Assembly (NCBI RefSeq): GCF_015210005.1
Contig: NZ_MU158697.1
Location: forward strand, 124,001 to 188,000
Direction: 5' to 3'
Source of the DNA: Sphingobacterium hungaricum
GTDB lineage: Bacteria; Bacteroidota; Bacteroidia; Sphingobacteriales; Sphingobacteriaceae
Length of the DNA: 64,000 nt
Shown here: positions 1 to 9,989 of the stretch, one piece after another
Layout: each line of letters begins with the position of its first letter
Position numbering within the stretch: position 1 is the stretch's first letter
Notes under the pieces: generated by a model
What the model was told of the DNA's origin: nothing
What the model saw: the letters and a program-made list of their open reading frames with translations, nothing else
Database searches by the model: none
Made by a program: the position numbers and the translations under genes

Positions 1-2343
1 CATGGCGAGCAGCAAATCCTGTCTATTCTGTTCCCGAAGCAATTTAAACAACAAGGCACCACCAGTAATTCCCACGTGGATATGTCCCTTTTTCCGATGC
101 AGAATTTCATTTTCCAAGCGTTTGAACACGTCTGCTTTCAGGTTAGAAGGCACCACATCAGCCAACAATGCAGCAACCAAATTGCCCATCGATCCATCCG
201 AATAACTGGTATCCTGCGGATTGTAAAATTTCTCATGAATAGTTTTGCTGTAGGCGTCTGCTTCCTCTTCCCATTTTTGTTGCTCCGCAATAGCACCCAG
301 CTGACCCGCAATTTTGCTTGCAATCCGCAGATTATAGACACGATAAGAATTATTAAAACAAAGCGTCTGCGGCGAATTATTATTCATTCCTTCAGCGGTC
401 GCATTGGGCCACAGCCAATCCCCTAGATAATCCCAACTTCCGCCAAAACGCTGCAACAAATTGTCCTTCGTCTGGCTATCCAGAAAAGAAATCCAGTCTT
501 TGATCAGTTGAAAATTCTCTTTTAGAATCTGTTTATCGCCATATTGCTGGTAAAAATACCAAGGCAGCGTAACGACTATTCCGCCCCATGAAGGCCCTCC
601 GCCACCCATGTAGGTGGGTGCTGTATGCGGTAAAATTCCATTGTTGAAAATCCTCCCGCTCATTACTTTTTTTCGGGCGAATGTCGTATCGTACATATTT
701 CCGACAATGGATTCCGTTCCGCTCACATCGCGCCAATCCTCCATCCATTTGGTGTAAAATGCAGCCGTATGGTAATTCAGCATGCCCGTTTCGACGGTTG
801 CATGCGCATCGCCACCGTAGCCCAATCGCTCACGTTGCGGGCAATCGACAATAAAACCTCCCAAAGACAAGTTCTCATAAGTCCATCGCACGGTCGTATA
901 AATCCAATTGTGCAATTCAGAAGAACTCGTAAAAGTAGTTGCCGACTTAAAGTCTGTACGTACCAGCCAGCCTCTGACATCGGACAATTTAGGTGCCTCT
1001 TTTAGTCCCTTAATCGTAATCCATCTGCCTGAACTATAATTAAATTTATTTTTAAATGTTCCTTCACCGCTTTGATCAAAAACAAACGCACTGTGCAAAC
1101 GAAAAGTCATTTCTTCCTGTGCTCGTTCCGAGAATAAAATATCCACGCGCTGATTAGGTTCTCCTTTGAGTTTCAACTCTGTCCAGCCAGCAAAATTAAC
1201 GCCCATATCGATTCTGTAGGAGCTGTCCGCTTGCTTTTCAATAGCAATCGGGCGAATCTCGTCCATCATTTTATTTCCTTCAACTTGTTGTGATGACAAG
1301 ATTAATTTTGGATGGTACACAGTTGGCTGCCGCCAATGACTCTCATCTGTTGTTTCTTGATTCCAAGATGGGTCCTCCCGATTTGCATTCCATAACTCAC
1401 CCCCCATCCGGTTGGAATCCCAAACCCCTAACAATTGATTCGGGCTATCTTTTAAAAGCCAAGTCGCATCTGTCTTCAGGAAAAATAAGGGTTCTTCATT
1501 CTCAGATGGATATTCACTTTTATAGATTGCCGACTGTGCCAAAACGATTGGCGTGTTCGGGCGATCCTTAACCACATAAGGTCCATGAATCGACCAGCCA
1601 GTTCCTAACCAAATGCCGACAACGTTTTTCCCTTTTTTTAAATAGGATGCAATATCGTAGGAAATATACCGCGCTCTTTTTGTATGATCAGTTACTGCTG
1701 TCGCCATGACTTCCTCGCCTACTCTTTTTCCATTGACATACAGTTCGTGAAAACCAACGGACGAAACATGGATGATTGCCTTTTGGGGTTTATGCGATAA
1801 GTCAAAAGATTTTCTCAGCCAAGGATCAATGATGTTGCAGTCGTTCTTGGATGGATCAAAAACTACCTCGGAGCCAATCCATTCGGCCTTCCATGCTGTT
1901 TTGTTTAACAATCCTACCGACCAAAATGCATCATCGCTCCATTTTGAGAGCTTATTCTTTTCATCTTTTATGGCAACTTTCCAAAAATATTTTTTGTCTG
2001 ACGCCAATGCCTTGCCTGCGTACACAATCTGATTCATGGCATTCGAACTCACCCAATCCGTATCCCAAACATCTCCGATATTCTTCGCTAAATTCTTAGC
2101 CGTCGACGAAACGAGTATACGGTATGCTGTTTGCTTTTGCGCAAAAGCATGTTTATCAGTAGATTCCAAGAACCATGAAAAACGCGGCAATGGATTATCT
2201 AAACCCATCGGGTTTTCTAAATACTCAAGCCTTAAATTTTTTGGAACCAGTTTCGAGGATTGAGCATATGCTTCCATATGCAACAAACACACAAGAATCA
2301 AAGCAGAGATTCGAATGATAAAAAGGGATCTATTTCGTTTCAT
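1..2343 (-). CDS. Alpha-L-rhamnosidase, GH78 type (C-terminus beyond window edge)
   Basis: Probable secreted or periplasmic enzyme releasing terminal alpha-L-rhamnose from glycans. The frame is open from the ATG at 2343 to base 1 (781 codons), so the 3' end is missing. Residues 1-24 form a signal peptide ending in AYAQ. An N-terminal fibronectin-like/beta-sandwich region (PMGLDNPLPRFSW, KKYFWKV) precedes the rhamnosidase N domain and the helical catalytic domain. The DCPQRERLGYGGDAH motif, with Glu near residue 505, matches the GH78 signature DCPQRxERxxWxGD with a small deletion. The gene starts 14 nt after the stop of the next rhamnosidase and is probably cotranscribed with it. GH78 membership is judged from motifs only; the exact substrate is unknown. 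Confidence 0.85.
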   Translation of the reverse strand, partial: MKRNRSLFIIRISALILVCLLHMEAYAQSSKLVPKNLRLEYLENPMGLDNPLPRFSWFLESTDKHAFAQKQTAYRILVSSTAKNLAKNIGDVWDTDWVSSNAMNQIVYAGKALASDKKYFWKVAIKDEKNKLSKWSDDAFWSVGLLNKTAWKAEWIGSEVVFDPSKNDCNIIDPWLRKSFDLSHKPQKAIIHVSSVGFHELYVNGKRVGEEVMATAVTDHTKRARYISYDIASYLKKGKNVVGIWLGTGWSIHGPYVVKDRPNTPIVLAQSAIYKSEYPSENEEPLFFLKTDATWLLKDSPNQLLGVWDSNRMGGELWNANREDPSWNQETTDESHWRQPTVYHPKLILSSQQVEGNKMMDEIRPIAIEKQADSSYRIDMGVNFAGWTELKLKGEPNQRVDILFSERAQEEMTFRLHSAFVFDQSGEGTFKNKFNYSSGRWITIKGLKEAPKLSDVRGWLVRTDFKSATTFTSSSELHNWIYTTVRWTYENLSLGGFIVDCPQRERLGYGGDAHATVETGMLNYHTAAFYTKWMEDWRDVSGTESIVGNMYDTTFARKKVMSGRIFNNGILPHTAPTYMGGGGPSWGGIVVTLPWYFYQQYGDKQILKENFQLIKDWISFLDSQTKDNLLQRFGGSWDYLGDWLWPNATAEGMNNNSPQTLCFNNSYRVYNLRIASKIAGQLGAIAEQQKWEEEADAYSKTIHEKFYNPQDTSYSDGSMGNLVAALLADVVPSNLKADVFKRLENEILHRKKGHIHVGITGGALLFKLLREQNRQDLLLAM

Positions 2344-2357
2344 GATTGTTATTCTTT

Positions 2358-4640
2358 TTAATTTGATAACTCAATCGTGTAATTTCCTGAAGGTAAATTT
2401 GGCAAATAAGCCCGTTTATTTTTATGCGTAAATTTCACTCGCTGTCCGTTCACTGTGACGGAGACATGTTTACCTGATGCAAGCAAACTAAGTTCAGCTT
2501 CGGTATTTACAGGGATGCTGACTTGATAAGCATCAACATTCCCAATCTGCTTAAAATCCATTAAAACTGCTCCTTTGATCGTCGGGACCTTTATAGATGC
2601 ATGGGTCAAACTTCCCAATTGAGGTTTTATCCGAAAGGTATTCCAGCCAGCTGTCAGCGGTTCGATTCCCATTAATTTTCGGGGAATAATATTCGCTGGA
2701 ACGGCTCCCCAAGCATGGTTCCAATCTTGATTCGGCTTGTATTTATTGTCCCACGCTTCTAAAGAAATCGTACTTCCCACTCGAATCATGTTGTACCAGC
2801 TGCGTTCTTCCTGAGAAGTCAACAATTGAAATGCATAGTCATTATGTTCCGCATCATATAGCGCATCCATCAAAAATTGGCTTCCATACACACTGCAAGC
2901 CATTCCTCTGCTCAGCACAAAGGAAAGCACATCGGATTTGTACTTTTCGGGCACTAAACCAAAAGCTAAAGCAAACATATTTGAATGCAAGGCTGCATGG
3001 TCTGTTCCGATTCCATCGACATATAATTTCCTGTCGGCATCAAAGAAATTCTTTTGGTAGGATTCGTAAACGTTCTTTGCTTTCGTTTGGTAAAACTGCG
3101 CATCGGCATTATTCCCCAATTCGTTGGCAATTTTTTCCATCAGCAACAATACGTGGTAATAATACGCATTAACGACCGCGTTGTATTCTTTAAAGACAAA
3201 ACCATCCGTTTCGCCTTCTTCATTTTTCCCCAAACCTAAAATTCCTTTTTGTGGCCAATCCACAATATCGCGCAGATGGTCATTATGTAAATGAATGGAT
3301 GCAAGAAATTCAGGCGATTGCTGACCGACTTTGGTGCTGATCAAGTGATTTTCTTGCTCCAGGGCAGTTAATGATTTTGCTTTTAAATCTTCATAATAGC
3401 GTTCGACCGAACGAAGATCACCCGTATACAAATAATCTGTCCAAGCCATCATGACCGATTGCATAATCCATTCGGTTGGCCAAGTTGCCCGGTTGATCAA
3501 ATACTCATGCGAGCGTCGAGCCATTGAAAACTCAAGATCTACGCCGTAATGACACAACTGGTTGATCAGTGCATCCGCTTCGTATGGAATCCTTTCCCGA
3601 TCGCCATCTACATAAATCCCTGCAAAACTTGTTGCTTTGATACTATACTTACTCAAATCCCATATTTTGTTCAGCGTTGTGTCGGAAGAAGTGAAATACG
3701 AGGCCTGATCATCGAAGGGATAATGAACCATCGAGCGCACGATGTCCTCAGGATTTATTTTCTTAGAATAACGGATAAGTTCCACATAACGAAAAGGCAA
3801 GACTTCACCGATGTAGTCAGGCATTAAAATCGCAGCAGCACCAGTGTTTCGCTTATCTTTATCAAACCGAACCTGATAAGTATGCTGTCCGCTAGTTAAT
3901 GCGATTTTATGTTCTCGGTAACGGATCGTGCCACCTGGTTTTGTGTCTATTCGTCCATTTTCGTCTAATTTTTCACCGAAACGAACGTAGACCGTATCCT
4001 GTCCTTTACTTTCTAAATTTAGGCGCAGCTGTCCAAAAGCCGCCTTTCCAAAATCAATTGCTGAAACATGATCTGCAAACGCAGTTATCTTAACAGGATG
4101 CTGATCGGTTCGTTGTAAAGGATAATATGCGGTCGTGTAGCGATCAGTTAATTCACCTGTATAAAATGAAGCCGTTCTACTGCTTGTTGTATATTCATCA
4201 GTCCATAGAATTACTTTCCAGAAATACACTTTATTGGACGTTAACCCATTTCCATCAAATAAAACTGCGCTGGATTTTGCGCTTGTCACCTTACCTGAAT
4301 CCCAAATAGTACCTTCGTTTCTAGCCAGTTTCTCCAAATCGTCCGAAACAAGCAACTGGTAAGCCGTTTGCTTACTATTTGTCTCATTGCTTTCTACAAT
4401 CCAGCTGAATGTTGGTTTCTTATTCTGTATAATGACCGATTGACCTTGTTGAAAATGATCTTTTAGCCATCGAGAATTTTCTTTATAACCATTAGCAGAT
4501 TGATAATCTGAATATCGGATTAGATCAACGAATAGTTCGGTAACTTTAGTGGAAGACGATTGGGCGAAAGCCTTTGGAGCCGATGCATAAAAATAGGCAA
4601 CTAATAAAATAAAGCTGAAAAGCTTTTTCGAATTCATCAT
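2358..4640 (-). CDS. Alpha-L-rhamnosidase-like glycoside hydrolase (GH78 type)
   Basis: About 760 residues with a signal peptide (MMNSKKLFSFILLVAYF, cleavage after KAFA). An N-terminal sandwich region (KPTFSWIVESNET, VYFWKVILW) is followed by an alpha/alpha-barrel region with the YVDGDRERIPYEADA motif, Glu near residue 349, the counterpart of the GH78 acidic motif. A C-terminal beta domain ends in SGNYTIELSN. The upstream in-frame codon at 4670 is TTG; the ATG at 4640 (or 4637) gives the signal peptide directly and is preferred. It begins the last operon of the locus, behind an operator/promoter at 4711-4755, and is followed 14 nt later by a second GH78-type gene. Sequence similarity between the two is low outside motifs, so they probably cut different linkages. 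Confidence 0.82.
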   Translation of the reverse strand: MMNSKKLFSFILLVAYFYASAPKAFAQSSSTKVTELFVDLIRYSDYQSANGYKENSRWLKDHFQQGQSVIIQNKKPTFSWIVESNETNSKQTAYQLLVSDDLEKLARNEGTIWDSGKVTSAKSSAVLFDGNGLTSNKVYFWKVILWTDEYTTSSRTASFYTGELTDRYTTAYYPLQRTDQHPVKITAFADHVSAIDFGKAAFGQLRLNLESKGQDTVYVRFGEKLDENGRIDTKPGGTIRYREHKIALTSGQHTYQVRFDKDKRNTGAAAILMPDYIGEVLPFRYVELIRYSKKINPEDIVRSMVHYPFDDQASYFTSSDTTLNKIWDLSKYSIKATSFAGIYVDGDRERIPYEADALINQLCHYGVDLEFSMARRSHEYLINRATWPTEWIMQSVMMAWTDYLYTGDLRSVERYYEDLKAKSLTALEQENHLISTKVGQQSPEFLASIHLHNDHLRDIVDWPQKGILGLGKNEEGETDGFVFKEYNAVVNAYYYHVLLLMEKIANELGNNADAQFYQTKAKNVYESYQKNFFDADRKLYVDGIGTDHAALHSNMFALAFGLVPEKYKSDVLSFVLSRGMACSVYGSQFLMDALYDAEHNDYAFQLLTSQEERSWYNMIRVGSTISLEAWDNKYKPNQDWNHAWGAVPANIIPRKLMGIEPLTAGWNTFRIKPQLGSLTHASIKVPTIKGAVLMDFKQIGNVDAYQVSIPVNTEAELSLLASGKHVSVTVNGQRVKFTHKNKRAYLPNLPSGNYTIELSN

Positions 4641-4710
4641 ATAAGGTTTAAAAAAAGCACGCAATAGCAACGCTAAATTCAGCTTTGCTAGTTATCAAAG
4701 GTTTACGGGC

Positions 4711-4755
4711 ATAATATACTAGAATTCCATGAAAGTACTGTCATGTACAATCATG
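4711..4755 (-). promoter_or_regulatory. Shared tandem-repeat operator and -7 box, site 1 (GH78 operon)
   Basis: Read on the minus strand, 4755-4741 is CATGATTGTACATGA and continues as a second 10-bp unit (CATGACAGTA) to 4736. After a 22-nt gap from the 15-bp core comes TATATTAT (4718-4711), a TAnnTT-type Bacteroidetes -7 box. The same arrangement occurs at three other sites in the window with identical spacing. The site lies about 100 bp upstream of the ATG at 4640. The site also overlaps a perfect 10-bp inverted repeat, AATTCCATGA at 4723-4732 and TCATGGAATT at 4751-4760. Interpreted as an activator site next to -33. Confidence 0.72.
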
Positions 4756-4818
4756 GAATTTAGAATGTTTGCCTATTTTAGGACAATTTAGTTGAAATCG
4801 GTATTCTTTTGAAGGAAT

Positions 4819-7800
4819 CTATTCATACACTTCGATAATGACCGGTCCATGCAAACCAGCGGAATGCAGCGCGCTGTCTTTCGTATACGGATTTACAATT
4901 GTCCACGACGAACGCTGGCTTTCTGGCAAACGAGCCTCTCCAATCAATTTATTGACCCAAGTATTGGTCACTTCGATTTCTAGCTGATTGTCGCCGGATT
5001 TCCAAAATTCAGTCACATCAATTTTATATGGAGGTGTCCATAAACCACCGATATCTTGTCCGTTCAATTTTATTTTCGCGATAGCGATAAGATGCCCTAA
5101 ATCTAAATACACTTTCTGTCCTTTGCTGACATCATTCATCTTTATTGTTTTCGAATAAATCGCTGTCCCCGAGAAATACTTGATTTTATCATCCGAGCTC
5201 TTCGACCAATCGATTAATTGAAAATTCGCTTTTTCAAATGAAGTTGAATCGATGTTTTTGAAAACAACCTTCCAGCTATCTTCGACAGGAACTGAAAGTT
5301 TTGGACTTGGGAAGTTTTTAACGTCTGATTTTGCTTGAGTTGTTATTGGTTTTTTAAAGACAATAAATGCGCTTTCAAAAGCATTTAGTTCCAACGGGAT
5401 TTCTAGTGTAGCATCGCTTACAGTAAACTCTGGCAGATCGCTTACTTTTCCATTCACTGCATTCCAAAGCTCAGGTTGCAATTTCATTCCCCTGAAGCTT
5501 CCAATAAATTTTGCTTTCTCATTTTTCTGATTCGAAATGAAATACACATCAGCATCAGGAAAATTCCTATGAAGGAATTGAATCTGATCCGCGCCTTTGG
5601 CAATAAAATCTGGGTTTGTGCCAAGTTCAGCAAATAGAATTTCCAAGCTCACGCCAGAAAACACCTGACCTTTTCCAAAATCATTTTTTGTAATTGATTT
5701 AACATCAATTTTTCCCCATAACTCATCAGCCAATTTTTTGATTTCCTTGTCAGCCTCTTCGCCATTTGTCAGACTTGGAGACCGAAGAGGTTTAGGCCCT
5801 AATACAATCCCTCCTTCTTTTACCAGTTGCGCAATTTTTTTCAATAATTCAGGACGCATGGTTTCCAATTCTGGAAGCACGAGCACTTTGTAGGAAAGCC
5901 CATCCGGAAGGGTGAAACGACCGTCCTTGATGGTCATTCTGTTTTGAATGACTTCCGCATTGATGTAATCAAATGAATAACCTTGAGGAAGTTTAGGATT
6001 TTGAACACCTGTCATTTTCGGAACATCTTCACCGATAAAATATGCTACATCGGCAACATAAGTCCCTTGTTGCAAAAGGTAATTGCTGCGCTTCAAATAA
6101 TCGGTAAACATGCCCATATCCGCAAACCAGGTGTTGAATCGATTAAATTCGTTGCCGAACCACGCATTGATTCCAGGTTTTTTGTCTTCGTATGGCTGAT
6201 GAATATACACATGCAGCAAAGTGTTGTTAATGCCTTCGGTAAAAAAGCGGTCGCCACGTTGCTTGAACATGGCAGGGTAGCGTCCAAAAGTATTCCCTGC
6301 TGCCGTAAACGATTCGGCAGAGACTTTTCTTTTTCCATAAATATGTGCTGCAGAAGAAGCCGCTCGGTTTTCGATATCGCCTAATTCGCCTTCGCTCCAA
6401 AATTCACCTCCTATTTCATCTGATTGCCCGCCATATTGCAAGAATTCGCCCGGAAATCCCCAATGTCCATAGTTTTCCAACCAAATGGTTAGTCCGTGCT
6501 TATGGCTAATATCTCGCAGACCTCCTACATATTCATAGGCTACATTATCGGCAACAAATCTTCTCACATCCCATAAAAAACGGTCAGAAAAATCTTGGCT
6601 GCCAACTACGTGACCAAACAAAACCGGAATATAAGGCGCGGGGTCGTATCCAAAAGATTTTTGGAATTTCTTCTGAAACTCATCCGTCCAGTTTTGACCG
6701 CCTGTTTCGTAGCTATCTTGAACGGCAACTTTAAATGTTTTGCGGTCTTCTTTCGGAATGCGCTTCATGATTTCCCCTAAGAAGGAATCAAAATGATAGG
6801 CAACATGCTGGCTGCTCATCTTATCGATTTCCAAACCTGTTCCTTCAATACTAGCCGGTCCATTTGTTGTTCCCGTAGGCAACATTCCTGTCCGCGAAAT
6901 CACCCAATTTCCTTCCGGAACATCCCAAGTTAACAGGCTATCTTTCGAAATAAAAGAATCAAGCAGCTGAACAGAAGACGGATTTATTGAGCCATCGGAA
7001 AGATCCGACTCGGTTTGCCTGTCCCACAAATAATCACCCCAATAAGGCAATGGTGTTGGATGCATTTTGGCCAACGTCTTCTCTTTATAGCGTTCCACTT
7101 TTGCTGTCGAAGATAATTCTAATTCGGTAATACCCACGTCGCCATCCAAAGGTTGCACGGCGATACGGAATTGGTTGGATTTTACATTTGGAATGTTCAC
7201 TACAACTGGAGCAAATGGCTCAAAGCCTACATTCAATGCGGGATTATTTCGATTAACTTCAAATGATTTAATCTGTTCATATGCATTTCCATTCTTCACT
7301 TCTAAATTGACGCGAAAACGCATGCTCCGTTCGGCAGGATATACGGTAAGGCTTCGGACGGTAAATGCATCGTCTGTCTGAACGGAAAATGTAGCCGTTT
7401 TGCCTACTGGAATTTTAGTTTCCGTTGCTTTATTGTTATCCAATAATCGTTCGGCATTTTGAATTCCCGCACTTGCGGTTAATTTCGGTTTTAGATCTGC
7501 TAATGTTTTAAAATAATCATCTCCAACCTGAAAAGCAATTATCTGTACATCTTGAAATGGATCATTATTTAATTTTAAATTCTGTGTATAACGGAACGGC
7601 CCTTTGACCAAGGTATCTCTTGAACTTAAGTAGCGCATCGCCTGCTGGGATTTGACCCAAGGACCTCCCGATTGGCTCCAGCCTGGACTATTAAAAATCC
7701 CGATTTCTATATTCAATTCCGAGGCTGTTTTCAAAGCGGTATGCAAAACATCCCACCATTCATCCGAAAATATTTTTACTTTTCCGTAAGGATTTCCAGG

Positions 7801-8055
7801 AAGGTCATTCAAGCCTATATTTCCAATAAAAGCCCGATTAATCCCCACACTTTTCATTGCTTTCAAATCATTCACCACGCCTTCTTTCGAAAGATGATCC
7901 GAAATCCAATACCAATACACACTGGTTTGGATTGTGTCATGTGCCTCAACGAAGACTTTTTCAATTTCAGACCATTGTGTCTGTTGTTTGGTGGATTTGC
8001 AGGCTGTAAATCCAAATAGATTTAGAAAGATTATGAAATGAATAAGGTACTTCAT
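4819..8055 (-). CDS. GH106-type alpha-L-rhamnosidase, lipoprotein
   Basis: 1078 residues, the usual size for GH106. Residues 1-20 (MKYLIHFIIFLNLFGFTAC) are a lipoprotein signal with lipobox FTAC, so the enzyme is probably anchored to a membrane. The family opening is clear: SVYWYWISDHLSKEGVVNDL followed by MKSVGINRAFIGNIG, then the GIFNSPGWSQSGGPWV segment. Other family-like segments are VQDSYETGGQNWT, WLENYGHWGFPGEF and the SAESFT motif. The C-terminal third carries a galactose-binding-like beta-sandwich (LDLGHLIAIAKIKLNGQDIG). GH106 enzymes remove alpha-L-rhamnose from pectic side chains such as rhamnogalacturonan. It is preceded by its own copy of the shared operator (8101-8145), so it appears to be an independent transcription unit. 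Confidence 0.88.
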   Translation of the reverse strand: MKYLIHFIIFLNLFGFTACKSTKQQTQWSEIEKVFVEAHDTIQTSVYWYWISDHLSKEGVVNDLKAMKSVGINRAFIGNIGLNDLPGNPYGKVKIFSDEWWDVLHTALKTASELNIEIGIFNSPGWSQSGGPWVKSQQAMRYLSSRDTLVKGPFRYTQNLKLNNDPFQDVQIIAFQVGDDYFKTLADLKPKLTASAGIQNAERLLDNNKATETKIPVGKTATFSVQTDDAFTVRSLTVYPAERSMRFRVNLEVKNGNAYEQIKSFEVNRNNPALNVGFEPFAPVVVNIPNVKSNQFRIAVQPLDGDVGITELELSSTAKVERYKEKTLAKMHPTPLPYWGDYLWDRQTESDLSDGSINPSSVQLLDSFISKDSLLTWDVPEGNWVISRTGMLPTGTTNGPASIEGTGLEIDKMSSQHVAYHFDSFLGEIMKRIPKEDRKTFKVAVQDSYETGGQNWTDEFQKKFQKSFGYDPAPYIPVLFGHVVGSQDFSDRFLWDVRRFVADNVAYEYVGGLRDISHKHGLTIWLENYGHWGFPGEFLQYGGQSDEIGGEFWSEGELGDIENRAASSAAHIYGKRKVSAESFTAAGNTFGRYPAMFKQRGDRFFTEGINNTLLHVYIHQPYEDKKPGINAWFGNEFNRFNTWFADMGMFTDYLKRSNYLLQQGTYVADVAYFIGEDVPKMTGVQNPKLPQGYSFDYINAEVIQNRMTIKDGRFTLPDGLSYKVLVLPELETMRPELLKKIAQLVKEGGIVLGPKPLRSPSLTNGEEADKEIKKLADELWGKIDVKSITKNDFGKGQVFSGVSLEILFAELGTNPDFIAKGADQIQFLHRNFPDADVYFISNQKNEKAKFIGSFRGMKLQPELWNAVNGKVSDLPEFTVSDATLEIPLELNAFESAFIVFKKPITTQAKSDVKNFPSPKLSVPVEDSWKVVFKNIDSTSFEKANFQLIDWSKSSDDKIKYFSGTAIYSKTIKMNDVSKGQKVYLDLGHLIAIAKIKLNGQDIGGLWTPPYKIDVTEFWKSGDNQLEIEVTNTWVNKLIGEARLPESQRSSWTIVNPYTKDSALHSAGLHGPVIIEVYE

Positions 8056-8100
8056 GCGTTAAAAAACTTATTTTATTGAACTGGTTTATCTAGGAATTTT

Positions 8101-8145
8101 CTAATTTAACATTACAGAAGTTAGGAACCATCATGTACTATCATG
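8101..8145 (-). promoter_or_regulatory. Shared tandem-repeat operator and -7 box, site 2 (GH106 gene)
   Basis: On the minus strand 8145-8131 reads CATGATAGTACATGA, the closest copy to the consensus, followed by ATGGTT to complete the second 10-bp unit at 8126. TAAATTAG (8108-8101) lies after exactly 22 nt from the 15-bp core. The site is 76 bp upstream of the GH106 start codon. The spacing matches sites 1, 3 and 4. Confidence 0.75.
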
Positions 8146-8189
8146 TGGATTTCGTTTTAATCCCTTTATAGGATGGTTTTAAGGAAGCC

Positions 8190-9929
8190 TTACTCTGATT
8201 TAACGATGTAATTTAACCGTCCATTTGGAGCCACGTCTCCATTTTTATACCAATCTAAAATTTCTGTTGCATTTGAGTTGTCGGTCCATTTGAATTCAAA
8301 ATTTATGTCGGATGCCTTAAGTTTAAGGTCTTTCAGCGATAGCTGAATCATCATTTTTGAACCTTCCGTTTTTCGGATAACTTTGACTTTGTCAACCCAA
8401 CGGTTGTTAACGTATTCCTGCAAGAAATCCGATTGAACAATACGATACTGATAACCGTTCCAACCCATTTTTTTCTGCATGCTGGTATTGATCCAAAGCG
8501 TCATCCAATCATCCTGAGTAGGCTCGGTAATCAAATTTTCAGTTTCGACGTAAAAGTAAATTGATTTTTTGTCCCGAGCGACCTTCATGCTTTTAAAATC
8601 ATTTCTTCCTGAATTATTTGTATAATCCAGCTTTGGAGAAGACAGTCCGCTAGAATGATTCCGGTGTAAAATATCTCCAACATAATCTGTGTATTCTGGA
8701 GATACCGTATTCCAGTCATTCCATGATGTTATCGATTTCAAATCACTCAACAACTCAAGAGCAGTTGTACCTTTGAATTTCCTGCTGTTGCTGATCAATT
8801 GCATGTAATAATGATCTTCTAAGCCGTCCGAATAACTCGGCTCGATATCCCGGCTATACTCTCCGTTCGCTTGATCTACGAAAAGCGCATGATTTTGATT
8901 TCCGCTCCCGCGCTTCCATTTTCCAACGATCCATTCATTCCATCCAGTCACAAAAATATAGGGAACATTTTGCTTGATGGCATAATCCCATTGCTCTTGA
9001 ATGTTATATCCATATTTAATATCTTGCTGTGGATTTCCGGGACTATTATTCCTGAAACTTCTTCCCCAATTCCCTGTAGCTCCGTAAAATACAGAACCGC
9101 CCATCGATGCATCTAAATTAGGATGTTGCGAAGCAGAAACGTTGATAATTTCGGCAAGGCCTTTAGACGTGTAATGTACTTTTTGAGGGCGGGTAAACGA
9201 AATCCAAGGCCAGCCATTTTCGACTTGAGGCTCGTTTGGCCATTGCGATTCGCGAATCGTAAAAAAAGATTGGTAATCTTTGCCCTCGGCTTCTTTTGAT
9301 CGACCAATGATCAACGGTTTTCCATCTAAATAATACCATGCATCCGGATCTCGAAGCTCTGCCCCTTCTTTGTAAACATTGTTGTACAACTCCTGCATAC
9401 CTTCTCCCGATGATGAATTGGTATAAAAAACAAGTTTAGGTGCTTTGCTTTGTTGCATTCTAATAAATTTCAATGCATCCAGCAATGCTTTCGTCTGCCT
9501 AGGATAGGTCAGGCGATTCGTAGCATCGATCACCAAAATATCAATCCCAGCATCCGTCAATAATTGAACATTTTTTAAATGGACCCAATAATCTGTACCA
9601 GAATAATAGCCCCAAACAGGCTCGCCCCAATAATAGTATTTTCCTGCTCTACCAGCGCCCCCACCCCAACCACTATCATTAAAATCTTCAAATGTTTTTG
9701 GCGAGGAATTCCATAGTTTAGTTAAATCATAGACATTTTCTGATGTTGGCGAAGATGGATCTCCTTGCCACAAAAAGTAAAATATCGCTATTTTATTATC
9801 CGATTGGAGATTGCCGACTTCCGATTGTTGCGGAATCTTTCGACCGAGCCCGTCAATTCCTCCAATATTTTGAGCAAAAACAAAAGAGGAAGCAACACAA
9901 GCAATAGTTAACAAAATAGTTTTTTTCAT
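8190..9929 (-). CDS. GH71/99-like secreted glycoside hydrolase
   Basis: 579 residues with signal peptide MKKTILLTIACVASSFVFAQ. The fold expected from the motifs is a TIM barrel: IAIFYFLWQGD, YYWGEPVWGYY, LLTDAGIDILVIDATN and FVTGWNEWIVGKW (Glu near residue 332). The WNEW motif resembles the catalytic loop of GH99-type endo-acting enzymes, but this assignment is tentative. The C-terminal 150 residues (KVARDKKSIYFYVETENL, DLKLKASDINFEFKWTDNS) look like a CBM9-type beta-sandwich. It is the last gene of the SusC/D operon and a paralogue of the gene just upstream (9990-11786). Substrate is unknown; in this locus it probably attacks the backbone of a rhamnose-decorated glycan. Confidence 0.72.
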   Translation of the reverse strand: MKKTILLTIACVASSFVFAQNIGGIDGLGRKIPQQSEVGNLQSDNKIAIFYFLWQGDPSSPTSENVYDLTKLWNSSPKTFEDFNDSGWGGGAGRAGKYYYWGEPVWGYYSGTDYWVHLKNVQLLTDAGIDILVIDATNRLTYPRQTKALLDALKFIRMQQSKAPKLVFYTNSSSGEGMQELYNNVYKEGAELRDPDAWYYLDGKPLIIGRSKEAEGKDYQSFFTIRESQWPNEPQVENGWPWISFTRPQKVHYTSKGLAEIINVSASQHPNLDASMGGSVFYGATGNWGRSFRNNSPGNPQQDIKYGYNIQEQWDYAIKQNVPYIFVTGWNEWIVGKWKRGSGNQNHALFVDQANGEYSRDIEPSYSDGLEDHYYMQLISNSRKFKGTTALELLSDLKSITSWNDWNTVSPEYTDYVGDILHRNHSSGLSSPKLDYTNNSGRNDFKSMKVARDKKSIYFYVETENLITEPTQDDWMTLWINTSMQKKMGWNGYQYRIVQSDFLQEYVNNRWVDKVKVIRKTEGSKMMIQLSLKDLKLKASDINFEFKWTDNSNATEILDWYKNGDVAPNGRLNYIVKSE

Positions 9930-9989
9930 ATTAAAGTTGGTCGATGGTTAGGTAAAATTGAGAACTGAAGAATAAACTACTTAAAGGAT